Below, one piece after another: positions 8,420 through 16,506 of a stretch of 64,000 bases of DNA. Where the stretch lies: positions 1-64,000 of the forward strand of contig JAUWOY010000001.1 of NCBI GenBank assembly GCA_030611885.1. The letters are read 5' to 3'. The notes under the pieces were generated by a model. That model saw only the letters and a program-made list of their open reading frames with translations, was not told where the DNA came from and ran no database searches. Within the stretch, counting starts at the first letter, position 1, and each line of letters begins with the position of its first letter. The stretch comes from Chloroflexota bacterium (GTDB lineage Bacteria; Chloroflexota; Anaerolineae; VGOG01). The position numbers and the translations under genes are program-made.

Positions 8420-9178
8420 TTATTGGCAAATCTTAGCTGCTCCTTCTGACAGGTGCTGCAGGAAGTCTCGGTCGGCTGGCGACAAGCGGGCTTTGGCCAA
8501 GAGGTCGGGGCGGCGCTCAAAGGTGCGGCGCAGGGCCTCCCGGCGACGCCAGCGCACGATCTCGGCGTGGTTGCCGGAGAGGAGCACCTCGGGCACAGGC
8601 CAGCCACGAAAGACCTGGGGGCGGGTGTAGTGAGGGTACTCCAGCAGGCTCTCGGCGTGGGAGTCCTCGAAGGTGGCGGCGGGATCGCCCAGCACGCCGG
8701 GCACCAGGCGCGTCACCGCATCCACGATGACCAGGGCTGGAATCTCCCCGCCGGTCAAAACGTAGTCGCCTATTGAAATCTCGTCGCTGGCCAGAAACTG
8801 GCGCACCCGCTCGTCCACCCCCTCGTAGTGTCCGCAGATGAGGACCAGGCGAGGATGCCTGGAGAGTTCCCTGGCCACTGATTGGGTGAAAAGGCGACCC
8901 TGCGGGCTGAACAGGATCACTGGCACCTCCGGCTCCTGTCCTTCCTCCAAATCGAGAATCGCTTCCACAGCCCGAAAGATAGGCTCTGGCTTCATGATCA
9001 TGCCCCCTCCGCCGCCGTAGGGGGGCTCATCGGTCATACGGTGCTTGTCGGTGGCATAATCGCGGATGTTGTGGGCGGCTATTGAGACCAGGCCCGCTTC
9101 TCGCGCCCGCTTCACGATGCTCTCGTTGAAAACGCTCTCAAAGATGTCGGGGAAAAGGGTGAGAATATCGAAGTGCAT
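8420..9178 (-). CDS. trmD: tRNA (guanine37-N1)-methyltransferase
   Basis: SPOUT-fold methyltransferase that makes m1G37 in tRNAs and prevents +1 frameshifting. It starts [13 protein letters not shown], typical for TrmD. It contains [17 protein letters not shown], the trefoil-knot motifs VILFSPQGR and [13 protein letters not shown], and [21 protein letters not shown] site lies 9 nt before the chosen ATG. The upstream in-frame start adds only six non-conserved residues. Confidence 0.96.
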   Translation of the reverse strand: MHFDILTLFPDIFESVFNESIVKRAREAGLVSIAAHNIRDYATDKHRMTDEPPYGGGGGMIMKPEPIFRAVEAILDLEEGQEPEVPVILFSPQGRLFTQSVARELSRHPRLVLICGHYEGVDERVRQFLASDEISIGDYVLTGGEIPALVIVDAVTRLVPGVLGDPAATFEDSHAESLLEYPHYTRPQVFRGWPVPEVLLSGNHAEIVRWRRREALRRTFERRPDLLAKARLSPADRDFLQHLSEGAAKICQ

Positions 9179-9309
9179 GGTGCAATCTCCAATCATGGCT
9201 TTGGTTGTGATCTTTTGAACGCTCCCGGAACATGGACTGTATCAAGTTTACCACAATACAGCAGTTTCGGCAAGACACTCGCTTCTCGTGTTGATCAAGG
9301 CTGCGTTTT

Positions 9310-9338
9310 TTGTGTAATTGGGGAAAATGGAGTATAAT
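9310..9338 (+). promoter_or_regulatory. Sigma70-type promoter for the 9374 gene
   Basis: TTGTGT and TATAAT are separated by 17 bp, placed about 36 bp upstream of the GTG start at 9374. Confidence 0.6.
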
Positions 9339-9373
9339 TAGTTTTGCTATAACTATATGCCTGGAGACACTAC

Positions 9374-9694
9374 GTGGGTGAAAGAGAGTTCTTGATCTAC
9401 CTGGATGTAGCGCACGAGAATCGCTATCGTCATTGGCATGTATGGGAGCGAGGTAAAATCATCGAATTCCGCATCCAATATGAGGCTCTCATTGCTGATA
9501 ACTGGCATCCCATAGTACGATATGATAGTGCTCATGGTAGGCCGCACAAGGATACTCTGCACCCAGGTGCAACGCAAACCAAAGAGGGGTATCCTGGGTA
9601 TAGCAATGCCGAGGTACTAACAATCGGTCAACGGGACATCATGGAGAACTGGCCCAGATATTGTGCCAGGTACGAAAGGGAGATGGGGAAATGA
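9374..9694 (+). CDS. DUF7718-like protein, first of a coupled pair
   Basis: A 106-residue basic protein rich in aromatic residues and Arg/Lys. It begins GEREFLIYLDVAHEN and includes VRYDSAHGRPHKDTLHPGA and a C-terminal WPRYCARYERE. From memory it resembles the uncharacterised family usually found next to DUF5647 proteins in Chloroflexota and cyanobacteria; I could not check this by search. The GTG start has GGAGA 6 nt upstream and a good promoter. The stop overlaps the next ATG (ATGA), indicating translational coupling. The pair could be a toxin-antitoxin-like module, but no known toxin motif is seen. Confidence 0.7.
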   Translation: MGEREFLIYLDVAHENRYRHWHVWERGKIIEFRIQYEALIADNWHPIVRYDSAHGRPHKDTLHPGATQTKEGYPGYSNAEVLTIGQRDIMENWPRYCARYEREMGK

Positions 9695-9987
9695 ATGCAT
9701 TCTACCGAACCAAGTTCAACGAGCTGTTTATGGAATTTACGCGCTATCTGATAGAGCACCCTGAGTTTGCTGAGCGTATCCCAGAGGGCGCTCAAGTCGT
9801 ATTATTAGATCGTCGAGATCCCCTATACAGTCAGCAAGCCATCGAGTTAGCTAAACGGGCCAGAGAAACAGATGATGTGCCTGACCGACCGGTGGTGTTC
9901 ATGGAGGTCACCAAGATGGCGCCGGTTCGTTCCCGCTTACAGGAGGTTCGTATCCTGGATCTGCCACCGGCATACGTTACTGCCTGA
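9691..9987 (+). CDS. DUF5647-like protein, second of a coupled pair
   Basis: A 98-residue protein with the pattern ELFMEFTRYLIEHPEFAERIPEG, VVLLDRRDPLYSQQAIELAKR and VFMEVTKMAPVRSRL. This resembles DUF5647 from memory. Function is unknown. It starts at the ATG overlapping the stop of the preceding gene, with a GGGAGATGGGG ribosome site. It is followed by a strong intrinsic terminator, so the two genes form a self-contained bicistronic unit. Confidence 0.72.
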   Translation: MNAFYRTKFNELFMEFTRYLIEHPEFAERIPEGAQVVLLDRRDPLYSQQAIELAKRARETDDVPDRPVVFMEVTKMAPVRSRLQEVRILDLPPAYVTA

Positions 9988-10089
9988 TTAGTGAAAGACG
10001 ACTTCAAGCATCTGGTTAGTCAGCAGCGTAGTTCAGAACTCGACAATGTTCTGCCGCGGTTCATAGGTGATCAATCCGCTCAATCTTGC

Positions 10090-10120
10090 CCGGCACCAGA
10101 TAATGGTGCCGGATTTGTTT
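10090..10120 (+). terminator. Terminator after the DUF5647-like gene
   Basis: Stem CCGGCACC / GGTGCCGG with a 7-nt loop, followed by ATTTGTTT on the plus strand. Confidence 0.8.
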
Positions 10121-10137
10121 ACCCCCCTGCCTGAAGA

Positions 10138-10166
10138 TTGCCCAAGTGACAGAAAGCTGCTATAAT
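10138..10166 (+). promoter_or_regulatory. Sigma70-type promoter of the rhamnose/glycosyltransferase operon
   Basis: TTGCCC, 17-bp spacer, TATAAT, then AGGAGG and the rfbD ATG at 10202. Confidence 0.65.
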
Positions 10167-10201
10167 CTAGGCAAAGCAAAGTAGCAACTGAGGAGGTGGA
10201 G

Positions 10202-11041
10202 ATGCGAATCGTCATCACAGGCCACAAAGGACAACTGGGCAAGGCACTGCAAGAGGTGCTAAAAGGGGAGACGCTTTTCGGCTTGGACCTACCGCAGCAC
10301 GACATCACCGACAGACAAGCTGTCGCCCAGATCATAGCCGATTTCGCCCCTCAGGTGGTGATCCACGCCGCGGCCATGACCAACGTTGATGGCTGCGAGC
10401 GCGATCCCGACGCAGCTTATCGAATCAACGGCCTGGGCACCCAGAACGTGGCCCTGGCCTGCCAGAGGTGCGGTGCGGCTATGGTCTGCGTCAGCACCAA
10501 CGAGGTCTTCGACGGAACTAAGGGCGAGCCGTATCTGGAGTTCGACCAGCCCCATCCCATCAACGTCTATGGCAGGTCCAAGCTGGCGGGCGAATTGATC
10601 ACTCAAGCCCTGCTGAATCGCTTCTACATCGTGAGGACCGCCTGGCTCTACGCCCAGGGCGGCAGCAACTTTGTGACCAAGATGATCCACCTCGCCGACG
10701 AGCGGGGCGAGTTGCGGGTGGTTGCCGACGAGGTAAGCTCTCCCACCTACGCCCCCGACCTGGCGGAGGCCATCGCCAAGCTGATCCGCACCGACCACTA
10801 TGGCATCTACCACTTCACCAACGAGGGCATCTGTTCCCGCTACGACTTCGCCATTAAGATCCTGGAGCTTGCAGGGCGGGGGCACGTTCCCGTTCATCCC
10901 ATCACCTCAGACCAGTACCCCCGTGCCTCTACTCCTCCCCCCCACGCGCCCATCCGCAACTTCTGCGCCGCCACGGCTTTGGGAATCATCCTGCGCCCCT
11001 GGGAAGAAGCTCTGAGGGCCTATTTTGACGCCGAGCAATGA
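10202..11041 (+). CDS. rfbD: dTDP-4-dehydrorhamnose reductase (RmlD-type)
   Basis: NADPH-dependent short-chain dehydrogenase of the last step of dTDP-L-rhamnose synthesis. It has the N-terminal nucleotide-binding motif ITGHKGQLG. The dimer/substrate region contains AAAMTNVDGCERDP, and the catalytic YGRSKLAGE (YxxxK) and TAWLY follow. At 279 residues it is typical. AGGAGG lies 5 nt before the ATG. It overlaps the next glycosyltransferase by 4 bp, so the rhamnose donor and its likely user are cotranscribed. The other rml genes are not in this window. Other NDP-sugar reductases cannot be excluded. Confidence 0.88.
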   Translation: MRIVITGHKGQLGKALQEVLKGETLFGLDLPQHDITDRQAVAQIIADFAPQVVIHAAAMTNVDGCERDPDAAYRINGLGTQNVALACQRCGAAMVCVSTNEVFDGTKGEPYLEFDQPHPINVYGRSKLAGELITQALLNRFYIVRTAWLYAQGGSNFVTKMIHLADERGELRVVADEVSSPTYAPDLAEAIAKLIRTDHYGIYHFTNEGICSRYDFAIKILELAGRGHVPVHPITSDQYPRASTPPPHAPIRNFCAATALGIILRPWEEALRAYFDAEQ

Positions 11042-12015
11042 GATGCCAACGTCAAACTTCAAACTTCAAACTTCCGGCTTCCATCATCGTCCCCAACTGG
11101 AACGGCGCCCACCACCTCCCCACCTGCCTGGACTCCCTCCGCCGCCAGAGCCACCCTAGCTTCGACATCATCGTGGTGGACAACGGCTCCAGCGATGGCT
11201 CACTGGAGCTTTTGGAGAGGGATTACCCGGAGGTGAAGGTGGTGGCCCTGCCGGAGAACCGTGGCTTCGCTGGAGGGGTGAACGCTGGCATCCGTGAGGC
11301 TCAGGGGGAAATCGTCGCCGTTTTCAATAACGACGCCGAGGCGGATCCTCGCTGGCTGGAGGAACTGGCAGGGGCTCTGACCCGCCATCCTGAGGCGGGG
11401 ATGGTCACTCCCAAAGTGCTCCTCTTCGACCGGCGGGAGGTCATCAACACGGTTGGGGATTTCTACGGGGTGGACGGAGTGCCGGGCAATCGCGGCGTCT
11501 GGCAGCGGGACGAGGGGCAGTTCGACCGAGAGGAATACGTCTTCGGGGCCGCGGGTGTCGCGGCGGCCTATCGCCGGGCCATGCTGGACGAGGTGGGCCT
11601 CTTCGATGAGGAATTCTTCGCCTTCTGCGAGGACGTGGACCTGGCCTGGCGGGCTCAACTGGCGGGCTGGAAGTGCGTCTACGTCCCCCAGGCGGTGGTT
11701 TACCACAAGCTGAGCGCCACCGGCGGTGGCAAAATCGCTAGCTACTACTGTGGCCGCAACTTCATTTATGTTATTGCCAAGAACTACCCGACGACCTTGC
11801 TGAGAAAACATTGGCGGCGTATTGTCAGGGCCCAGATTGACATCGCTTGGAAGGCGTTAAAAGCCTGGCGAGGGGAGGCTGCTCGGGCTCGATTGCGAGG
11901 GCAACTGGCCGGGCTGTGGAACCTGCCCCGGATGCTGGCCAAGCGTCGCGCCATCCAATGCACCGGACGCGTCTCCAACAAGTATTTGGAGTCCATTTTG
12001 ACGAAGATTGCCTAA
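11038..12015 (+). CDS. Family 2 glycosyltransferase (rhamnosyltransferase-like, WbbL type)
   Basis: GT-A fold cytoplasmic transferase for surface polysaccharide. It shows SIIVPNWNG, VDNGSSDGS, the DxD-like FNNDAEADP, and the acceptor-side CEDVDLAWRAQLAGWKCVYVPQAVVYH typical of WbbL-type rhamnosyltransferases. The ATG overlaps the rfbD stop (ATGA). The first residues, QTSNFKLP, come from a short AAACTTC tandem repeat, which therefore seems to have entered the 5' end in frame. Confidence 0.88.
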   Translation: MRCQRQTSNFKLPASIIVPNWNGAHHLPTCLDSLRRQSHPSFDIIVVDNGSSDGSLELLERDYPEVKVVALPENRGFAGGVNAGIREAQGEIVAVFNNDAEADPRWLEELAGALTRHPEAGMVTPKVLLFDRREVINTVGDFYGVDGVPGNRGVWQRDEGQFDREEYVFGAAGVAAAYRRAMLDEVGLFDEEFFAFCEDVDLAWRAQLAGWKCVYVPQAVVYHKLSATGGGKIASYYCGRNFIYVIAKNYPTTLLRKHWRRIVRAQIDIAWKALKAWRGEAARARLRGQLAGLWNLPRMLAKRRAIQCTGRVSNKYLESILTKIA

Positions 12016-12036
12016 ACGAGCGAAAGAGTGTATCAT

Positions 12037-12546
12037 ATGAGCGAGAAGGTACTCCAATCGTTGGGGACAGCAGTTAACATCGTCCAGTGGATAGCGGAAG
12101 AGGTAACCCTTGAAGGACGGCTAAAGCGCATTGCGGCTTTCCTGGAAAACGAAGGTTATGCCTTACCTTCCCCACCCAAAGGTGTAGATCGCTCCGAGGA
12201 AGGAGATACCCACCTGGTGCGTGGTTGGCTAATGACAGTCGAGTGCGCGGTGATCGATCAAGGCGGTCGGAAAGTATACCACTACTGTGAGAATGAGGTG
12301 GATCACATTATGCTCAGACGGATTCAAAGGGGCCAGGAATGGGCTTTAGAGTACCTCTCTTCAGTCCCCAGAATCCTCAAAACCGGCAAAATCATCTCCG
12401 AGGAGCCGGACAGGGTGATTTACGAAAGCAGGAGAACCTATAACTCTCCCGAAGGAGGACGATGCCCTCTAAGGGTCATCGTTAGGCGAAGTTGGGAGGG
12501 TAGATGGTACATCGCAACCTTCTACCCCAGATATCCTAAAAGGTGA
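12037..12546 (+). CDS. Uncharacterised protein, possible BECR-fold toxin-like C-terminus
   Basis: No confident family. About 169 residues. The C-terminal half has a pattern recalling BECR/PBECR-type nucleases: DHIMLRRI, a helix WALEYLSSVPRILKTGKII, RVIYESRRTY, LRVIVRR and a terminal WYIATFYPRYP. This is inference from pattern only. It is preceded by a glycosyltransferase and followed after 6 bp by a small acidic-to-neutral protein. Together they sit inside a glycosyltransferase operon. An in-frame GTG at 12028 is an alternative start. Confidence 0.6.
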   Translation: MSEKVLQSLGTAVNIVQWIAEEVTLEGRLKRIAAFLENEGYALPSPPKGVDRSEEGDTHLVRGWLMTVECAVIDQGGRKVYHYCENEVDHIMLRRIQRGQEWALEYLSSVPRILKTGKIISEEPDRVIYESRRTYNSPEGGRCPLRVIVRRSWEGRWYIATFYPRYPKR

Positions 12547-12552
12547 TTAAGA

Positions 12553-12936
12553 ATGGGCAAGAAATTCAATCTTCAGTTCGACTCGTTTAGCAACACTTTC
12601 GATCTGTTGGCGACAGATCATCCCAGGGAACCCACGGCCTGCGACAATGATGAGGATCACGATTTCCTCTTCCATCGCATCAAGGGTCTTAGGACAGGGG
12701 AAGTTATCGGCTTCAGCAACGAGGGTGGTGACTTAGCTAAAGACTACGAGAGGCTTGTGGAACTCTTGCAAAAGAAACCCTTCCATGGCCTATACGATGT
12801 CCCTCAGTTAGGCCTACGTGACGCCACTCTTGATAGGATTGTCACCGCCATCTACCGACGTTTCATCCTGAGGGAAGAGGGCACTGAATATCTCCTGAGG
12901 GAAGAGAGGCCTGTTCGTAAGGTGGCTGAGAAATGA
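12553..12936 (+). CDS. Uncharacterised small protein, possible partner/antitoxin
   Basis: A 127-residue protein of unknown family. The middle section DFLFHRIKGLRTGEVIGFSNEGG resembles the beta-hairpin pattern of DUF2283-type small proteins; the C-terminus is charged and helical. The ribosome site AAGGTGA lies upstream. Its stop overlaps the ATG of the next glycosyltransferase (ATGA), so it is translated as part of the same operon. Pairing with the preceding BECR-like gene suggests, but does not prove, a toxin-antitoxin role. Confidence 0.6.
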   Translation: MGKKFNLQFDSFSNTFDLLATDHPREPTACDNDEDHDFLFHRIKGLRTGEVIGFSNEGGDLAKDYERLVELLQKKPFHGLYDVPQLGLRDATLDRIVTAIYRRFILREEGTEYLLREERPVRKVAEK

Positions 12937-13715
12937 TCCATTCGCCAATTCCGGTCGGGAGCCAAGGAGAAACTGGCGCAGAAAATACTCGACCATTTCT
13001 ATCCATCATCATCCCCGCTCATAACGAGGAGCAGCGATTGCCTGAAAGCCTGGACAGGATCGTGGCTTTCCTCGAGGGGCAGGATTACGAGGCCGAGGTG
13101 ATCGTGGTCGAGAACGCCAGCCAGGATAACACCGCCGGCGTCATCGAGGGGTTCATGGCCCGCTATCCCTTTATCTCCATGATCCGAGAGGAGCAGCCGG
13201 GCAAGGGGTTGGCCGTCAAGCTGGGCATGCTGGCCGCGCAGGGGGAGTACCTGTTCTTCTGCGACGCCGATCTCTCCATGCCCATCGAGGAGGTGGCCAA
13301 ATTCCTCCCGCCGGTCTTGGAGGACTACGACGTGGCTATCGCCTCGCGGGAGATCGAGGGAGCCAGGCGCTACGGTGAGCCTGCCTATCGCCATCTCATG
13401 GGACGAGTGTTCAACTTCCTCGTCCGCCTGTTGACCGTGCCCGGCTTCCAGGACACCCAGTGCGGCTTCAAGTGCTTTCGACGAGCGGTGGCTCGCGACA
13501 TCTTCCCTTATCAGACTATCGAAGGCTGGGGCTTCGACGTGGAGGTGCTGTTCATCGCCCATAAGCGGGGCTATCGCGTCGTCGAGGTGCCCATCAACTG
13601 GTACTACATGGCCAACAGCAGGGTCAGTCCCATCAAGGACACCCTAACGATGCTGGGGGAACTGCTCAAAGTGCGACTCAACGACTGGCGGGGGATGTAT
13701 GCTCGCGTTGATTGA
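12933..13715 (+). CDS. Family 2 glycosyltransferase (dolichyl-phosphate glucosyl/mannosyltransferase-like)
   Basis: GT2 enzyme that probably loads a sugar on a polyprenyl phosphate. Motifs: LSIIIPAHNEEQRLPESL, EVIVVENASQDNT, GKGLAVKLGMLAAQGEYLFF, CDADLSMP (DxD-type), DTQCGFKCFRR and WGFDVEVLFIAHKRGYRVVEVPI. These are typical of ALG5/DPM1-type proteins. No C-terminal membrane domain is present. It overlaps the preceding gene by 4 bp. An upstream donor or partner flippase is not visible nearby. Confidence 0.88.
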   Translation: MIHSPIPVGSQGETGAENTRPFLSIIIPAHNEEQRLPESLDRIVAFLEGQDYEAEVIVVENASQDNTAGVIEGFMARYPFISMIREEQPGKGLAVKLGMLAAQGEYLFFCDADLSMPIEEVAKFLPPVLEDYDVAIASREIEGARRYGEPAYRHLMGRVFNFLVRLLTVPGFQDTQCGFKCFRRAVARDIFPYQTIEGWGFDVEVLFIAHKRGYRVVEVPINWYYMANSRVSPIKDTLTMLGELLKVRLNDWRGMYARVD

Positions 13716-13774
13716 ACCTGAGTTGTAATTCCCGTTCGATACGCATCAGATCACCTCGAAGTCTCGTTGCAAGA

Positions 13775-13851
13775 CGGCTCTAGCACCTGTCCCCGGGTGC
13801 GTTTTTAGCAGCCCGAGGACGGGCCTTGGAGCTTATATCAAAATTCCAGTC
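13775..13851. repeat. Dispersed 3'-end repeat, copy 2
   Basis: Nearly identical to 324-397, again at the 3' end of a minus-strand gene. Here it encodes the last residues of the GNAT protein. It contains GGGCC-type inverted repeats and GCGTTTTT. Confidence 0.6.
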
Positions 13852-14709
13852 GAAGTCTCGTTGTAGGACGTAGTAGCTGCGCCGCAGATTGTCCCGCACC
13901 TGGCTGATGAATTCGGTCACGGTGTAGCCCGCAGCGAAGCAGCGTTCGAATAGCTCACGAGTCTGGGCCCGCCACTGGCGGGCCATTTCTATGTCGGTTG
14001 CTTTGATAGCCTGCACGTGGGCCGGTATCTCGACCAGGACGGCATCCGCCTTTGGCTCAAGGGGGGCTGGGGATGGCCGCACCAGACCGTCGGGCCCGAC
14101 CGTGGCCGGGTTGAGCAACTGAGCACCGCTTGCCAGAACGGCGTCGAGGGAGGGACGGTATCCCCCGCTGGCCAGGCGGTGAACAACTCGTTGGCTGGTG
14201 ATCCACCATTCGACCTGAAATCGGTCGGTGCTGAGCCCCACGTTGAGGCCGTCCTCCATTTCCCCGTAGAGGTCACGAAAGTAGGTGCGACAGACGACGC
14301 CCAGCTTGCCGATATTGAGGGCGGCGTTGAGGCTTTCCAGGGGATCGTAGGTCCAGGTCACCAGCTCCAGCCCCTGGGCCAGGGCGTGCTCCCGCTGGGC
14401 GAGCTTGAGCCGGTATCCCACTCCCCGGCTCCGCCACTCCTCCAGCACGCCCATCATGTGGGAGCAGTGCTTGATCTGCCGGGCAGTTGCGTCGCGCGCG
14501 CCCAGGAAGCCGAAGAGCAAACCGATCATCTTCCCCTCTTCGTCGAACGCGCCCAGCACCAGCCCGCCGTTCTTCTGGGCAGTGAGGAGGAGGTGCAGCG
14601 GGACGACGTCGGTATCGCTCAGGCCCCAGACCCGCCCCTGCAACTCCTCGCCCTGGCGGAACTGCTGGATGGTGGTTAGTTTCTTGATGTGGATACTCTC
14701 TTTGAGCAT
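13780..14709 (-). CDS. GNAT-superfamily acetyltransferase (COG3375-like)
   Basis: Predicted acyl-CoA-dependent N-acetyltransferase of unknown substrate. The N-terminal half has VVPLHLLLTAQKNGGLVLGAFDE, MIGLLFGF and the acetyl-CoA loop region EEWRSRGVGYRLK. These match the COG3375 group of predicted acetyltransferases. The ATG at 14709 has GGAGG 8 nt upstream; the longer frame is not supported. The final roughly 15 residues derive from the dispersed repeat at 13775-13851, so the original C-terminus may have been altered. Confidence 0.82.
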   Translation of the reverse strand: MLKESIHIKKLTTIQQFRQGEELQGRVWGLSDTDVVPLHLLLTAQKNGGLVLGAFDEEGKMIGLLFGFLGARDATARQIKHCSHMMGVLEEWRSRGVGYRLKLAQREHALAQGLELVTWTYDPLESLNAALNIGKLGVVCRTYFRDLYGEMEDGLNVGLSTDRFQVEWWITSQRVVHRLASGGYRPSLDAVLASGAQLLNPATVGPDGLVRPSPAPLEPKADAVLVEIPAHVQAIKATDIEMARQWRAQTRELFERCFAAGYTVTEFISQVRDNLRRSYYVLQRDFDWNFDISSKARPRAAKNAPGDRC

Positions 14710-14825
14710 AGGGTCAACCTCCGTGAATCCTGATGTCTGACCAGACCCGACATGATTATAGCACAAGGGGGTAATTGCCTCAAGTGGCGATTGCAACTGC
14801 AAGTGCACGCCTCCAGCGAATAAAT

Positions 14826-14854
14826 TTGACGAATGTCCCAATCTGTAGTATGAT
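14826..14854 (+). promoter_or_regulatory. Strong sigma70-type promoter facing the cassette island
   Basis: TTGACG, 17-bp spacer, TATGAT. It points into the attC-like array. Downstream lies GAGGAGGG with no proper open frame, then a long hairpin (14929-14992). It may play the role of a cassette promoter, but no attI or integrase gene is visible. Confidence 0.6.
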
Positions 14855-14928
14855 TGCATCGTAAATCGGAGTGTAGCACCGTCGCAGCCTTTGTCCCAAT
14901 TGTAGTTCGCCGAGGAGGGTAGTGTGAA

Positions 14929-14992
14929 AGATTGACAGCCGACCCCAATCCTGGGAGCGATCCTGGTGCGTGGTCGGCTGTTTTGTTAGCTG
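14929..14992 (+). terminator. Long hairpin with TTTT tail ahead of the cassette array
   Basis: ACAGCCGACC pairs with GGTCGGCTGT (10 bp), with an inner hairpin, followed by TTTGTTAGC. It reads as an intrinsic terminator or attenuator after the 14826 promoter. Because it ends in GTTAG, it could alternatively be a degenerate recombination site. No clear R'' box is seen on its left. Confidence 0.5.
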
Positions 14993-15086
14993 GGATGGGA
15001 CAGTGTCCATCTGGCATCCCAGATCGGGTGAATGGGTGGACGACTGTCCAGATAATCATGAGTTGGGCGGCACTATGTGATTGTCC

Positions 15087-15202
15087 GCCTAACTTGGGAG
15101 AGCACTCGGAATTTGCGCACTATGGAGGAAGAATAAGAATGTCGAGGGTTCCTTTCATCTAAACATGTCGTTGGTGTGTCCTGAAGCTGTCGCCTGTTAG
15201 CC
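15087..15202 (+). other. Degenerate attC-like site A
   Basis: Starts with GCCTAAC and ends with GTTAGCC, 116 bp apart. The internal L''/L' pairing is poor and its R'' has no matching cassette start, so this is the weakest site of the array. Confidence 0.3.
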
Positions 15203-15266
15203 GGTCGCGTTGACCAGCCAGGGGTCGCCGCCGGTGTGGGGGGAATGGTTGGCCTGCGGCGGGCGG

Positions 15267-15294
15267 TTGCGCGATGGTGGTGGAGGGGTATAAT
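15267..15294 (+). promoter_or_regulatory. Possible promoter for the HEPN-like gene
   Basis: TTGCGC, 16-bp spacer, TATAAT, about 260 bp upstream of the gene. Confidence 0.4.
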
Positions 15295-15399
15295 TGGGAT
15301 GGGTGTTGTTTTTGATGAGCATACGGGCGAGCAAACTTTCATCTATTCGCGGCCACGACACAAGACGGGACAGCTTCAACTGATTTAGGCTGGATTGCG

Positions 15400-15480
15400 G
15401 AAGCGAGTATTTCTGAAGAGCCCGGTGCGGGAAAACCGCACGCCGGGATCTGTGCGGGGGCTATTGGGTGACTGGCAGTC
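15400..15480 (+). other. Group II intron-like RNA fragment (relic)
   Basis: The block GAAGAGCCCGGTGCGGGAAA, then ACCGCACGCCGGGATCTGTG and GCTATTGGGTGACTGGCAGTCC-type pairing, resembles the stem-loop found next to the reverse-transcriptase frame in bacterial group II introns. No maturase remains. Group IIC-attC introns are known to insert at attC sites, so a relic here fits the neighbouring array. Identification is from memory of the motif. Confidence 0.5.
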
Positions 15481-15556
15481 CTACCGCGATGGTGGCATTG
15501 AGAAGCGGTTTCGCAGATAGGCTGTTGATTGAGGAACAAGTAGGATTGAGCTAGTG

Positions 15557-16306
15557 ATGAATTTCGACACAACACACCTTGAAGATCTCGCCGGACGCCG
15601 CCTGAGCTTGCAGAGAAACTACGAGCCGAAGCTGCGCGCACTCGTTGAGACCCGTACCACACAACTCGGTTTTGATGATTTCGAACGCAAGGCCGCATTG
15701 CGATCCATTGATGCGCTTGTATGGAAACTAACCGCTGCGGGTATTCATTTGGAGCGTCTGTGGGAGAACCGCGAATCGTTTGCCGTGCAGCAATTGATGT
15801 CGAAAGCTCTCACTGGCGATCCAGAACCCAAACGGTTCACCGTCAAAGAGGTTGCATTCCTCACTGCGGAATTCGAGGCGTATCTTCTCCAAGCCAGAGC
15901 TTTCATAAGCGTAGCTCAGATTCACACGCTGGACGCGTGTCGTGTGCCATTCGGTGGGCAGATCACAAATAAGAAGTACGAGAAGGCGGTCAGGAAGGCT
16001 CCGAAGGATGTGAGCGTCCGACTGACGCGAGCACACAACTACTTCACTCAAAACGTGTTCGGTCGCGGCAAATGGGGAAGCCTCTTGAAGAGCCTACGCG
16101 ACCGAGTGGCTCACTTCGATCGGGTAAGACCGTCGAAGAGCACTTCGGACGGAGGATCGGAAGATCTCACTGTGGCTGGGCTCAGCCTTGAGCGGCTTGC
16201 CCAAGACTTCGAGAACGGTACCTACGACTTGCTTGTCAATGTCATCGCACCTATCTGGGAACGCGACTGGCAGCCAGGCCCCTATCGTCCGGGTATGTGG
16301 GCATAG
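15557..16306 (+). CDS. HEPN-like protein of unknown function (cassette 1)
   Basis: A 249-residue, largely helical cytoplasmic protein with no recognised family. Near residue 180 it carries SLRDRVAHFDR, an R-x4-H arrangement at the end of a helix as in HEPN ribonuclease domains, preceded by AHNYFTQNVFGRGKWGSLLK. If HEPN, it may be a defence RNase or a nucleic-acid-sensing partner; this is inference. ATG 15557 is preceded by an AGGA site; GTG 15554 is adjacent. An attC-like site follows 4 bp after the stop, as in compact gene cassettes. Confidence 0.65.
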   Translation: MNFDTTHLEDLAGRRLSLQRNYEPKLRALVETRTTQLGFDDFERKAALRSIDALVWKLTAAGIHLERLWENRESFAVQQLMSKALTGDPEPKRFTVKEVAFLTAEFEAYLLQARAFISVAQIHTLDACRVPFGGQITNKKYEKAVRKAPKDVSVRLTRAHNYFTQNVFGRGKWGSLLKSLRDRVAHFDRVRPSKSTSDGGSEDLTVAGLSLERLAQDFENGTYDLLVNVIAPIWERDWQPGPYRPGMWA

Positions 16307-16310
16307 GAAT

Positions 16311-16441
16311 GCCACCTAACACTCGCTGCAGGCGATGCCGCTTCGCGGCCTTGTATCGCAGCACGATTTGGCTTTGTGAGGCAGCTTGTATTGAGAGGTA
16401 CGGCGTGTAAGTCGCGGTGCGCCTGAGCTTTTCCGTTAGCC
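16311..16441 (+). other. attC-like recombination site B (131 bp)
   Basis: The R'' box is ACCTAAC (16314-16320). L'' is GCTGCAGGCG and L' is CGCCTGAGC; these pair perfectly if one G of L'' is left out, matching the extrahelical base that is a hallmark of attC. The R' box is GTTAGCC (16435-16441). Same length as site D. Confidence 0.6.
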
Positions 16442-16506
16442 GCACCATCCAGTCGTAGATATTCAGTGGTCTTCAGTGTCGTTATCTGTATATTTGAATC
16501 AACAAG

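Noticed and set aside
9990-10090. Possible small gene after the DUF5647-like gene
   Set aside because: No good start or coding pattern; the stretch leads into a terminator.
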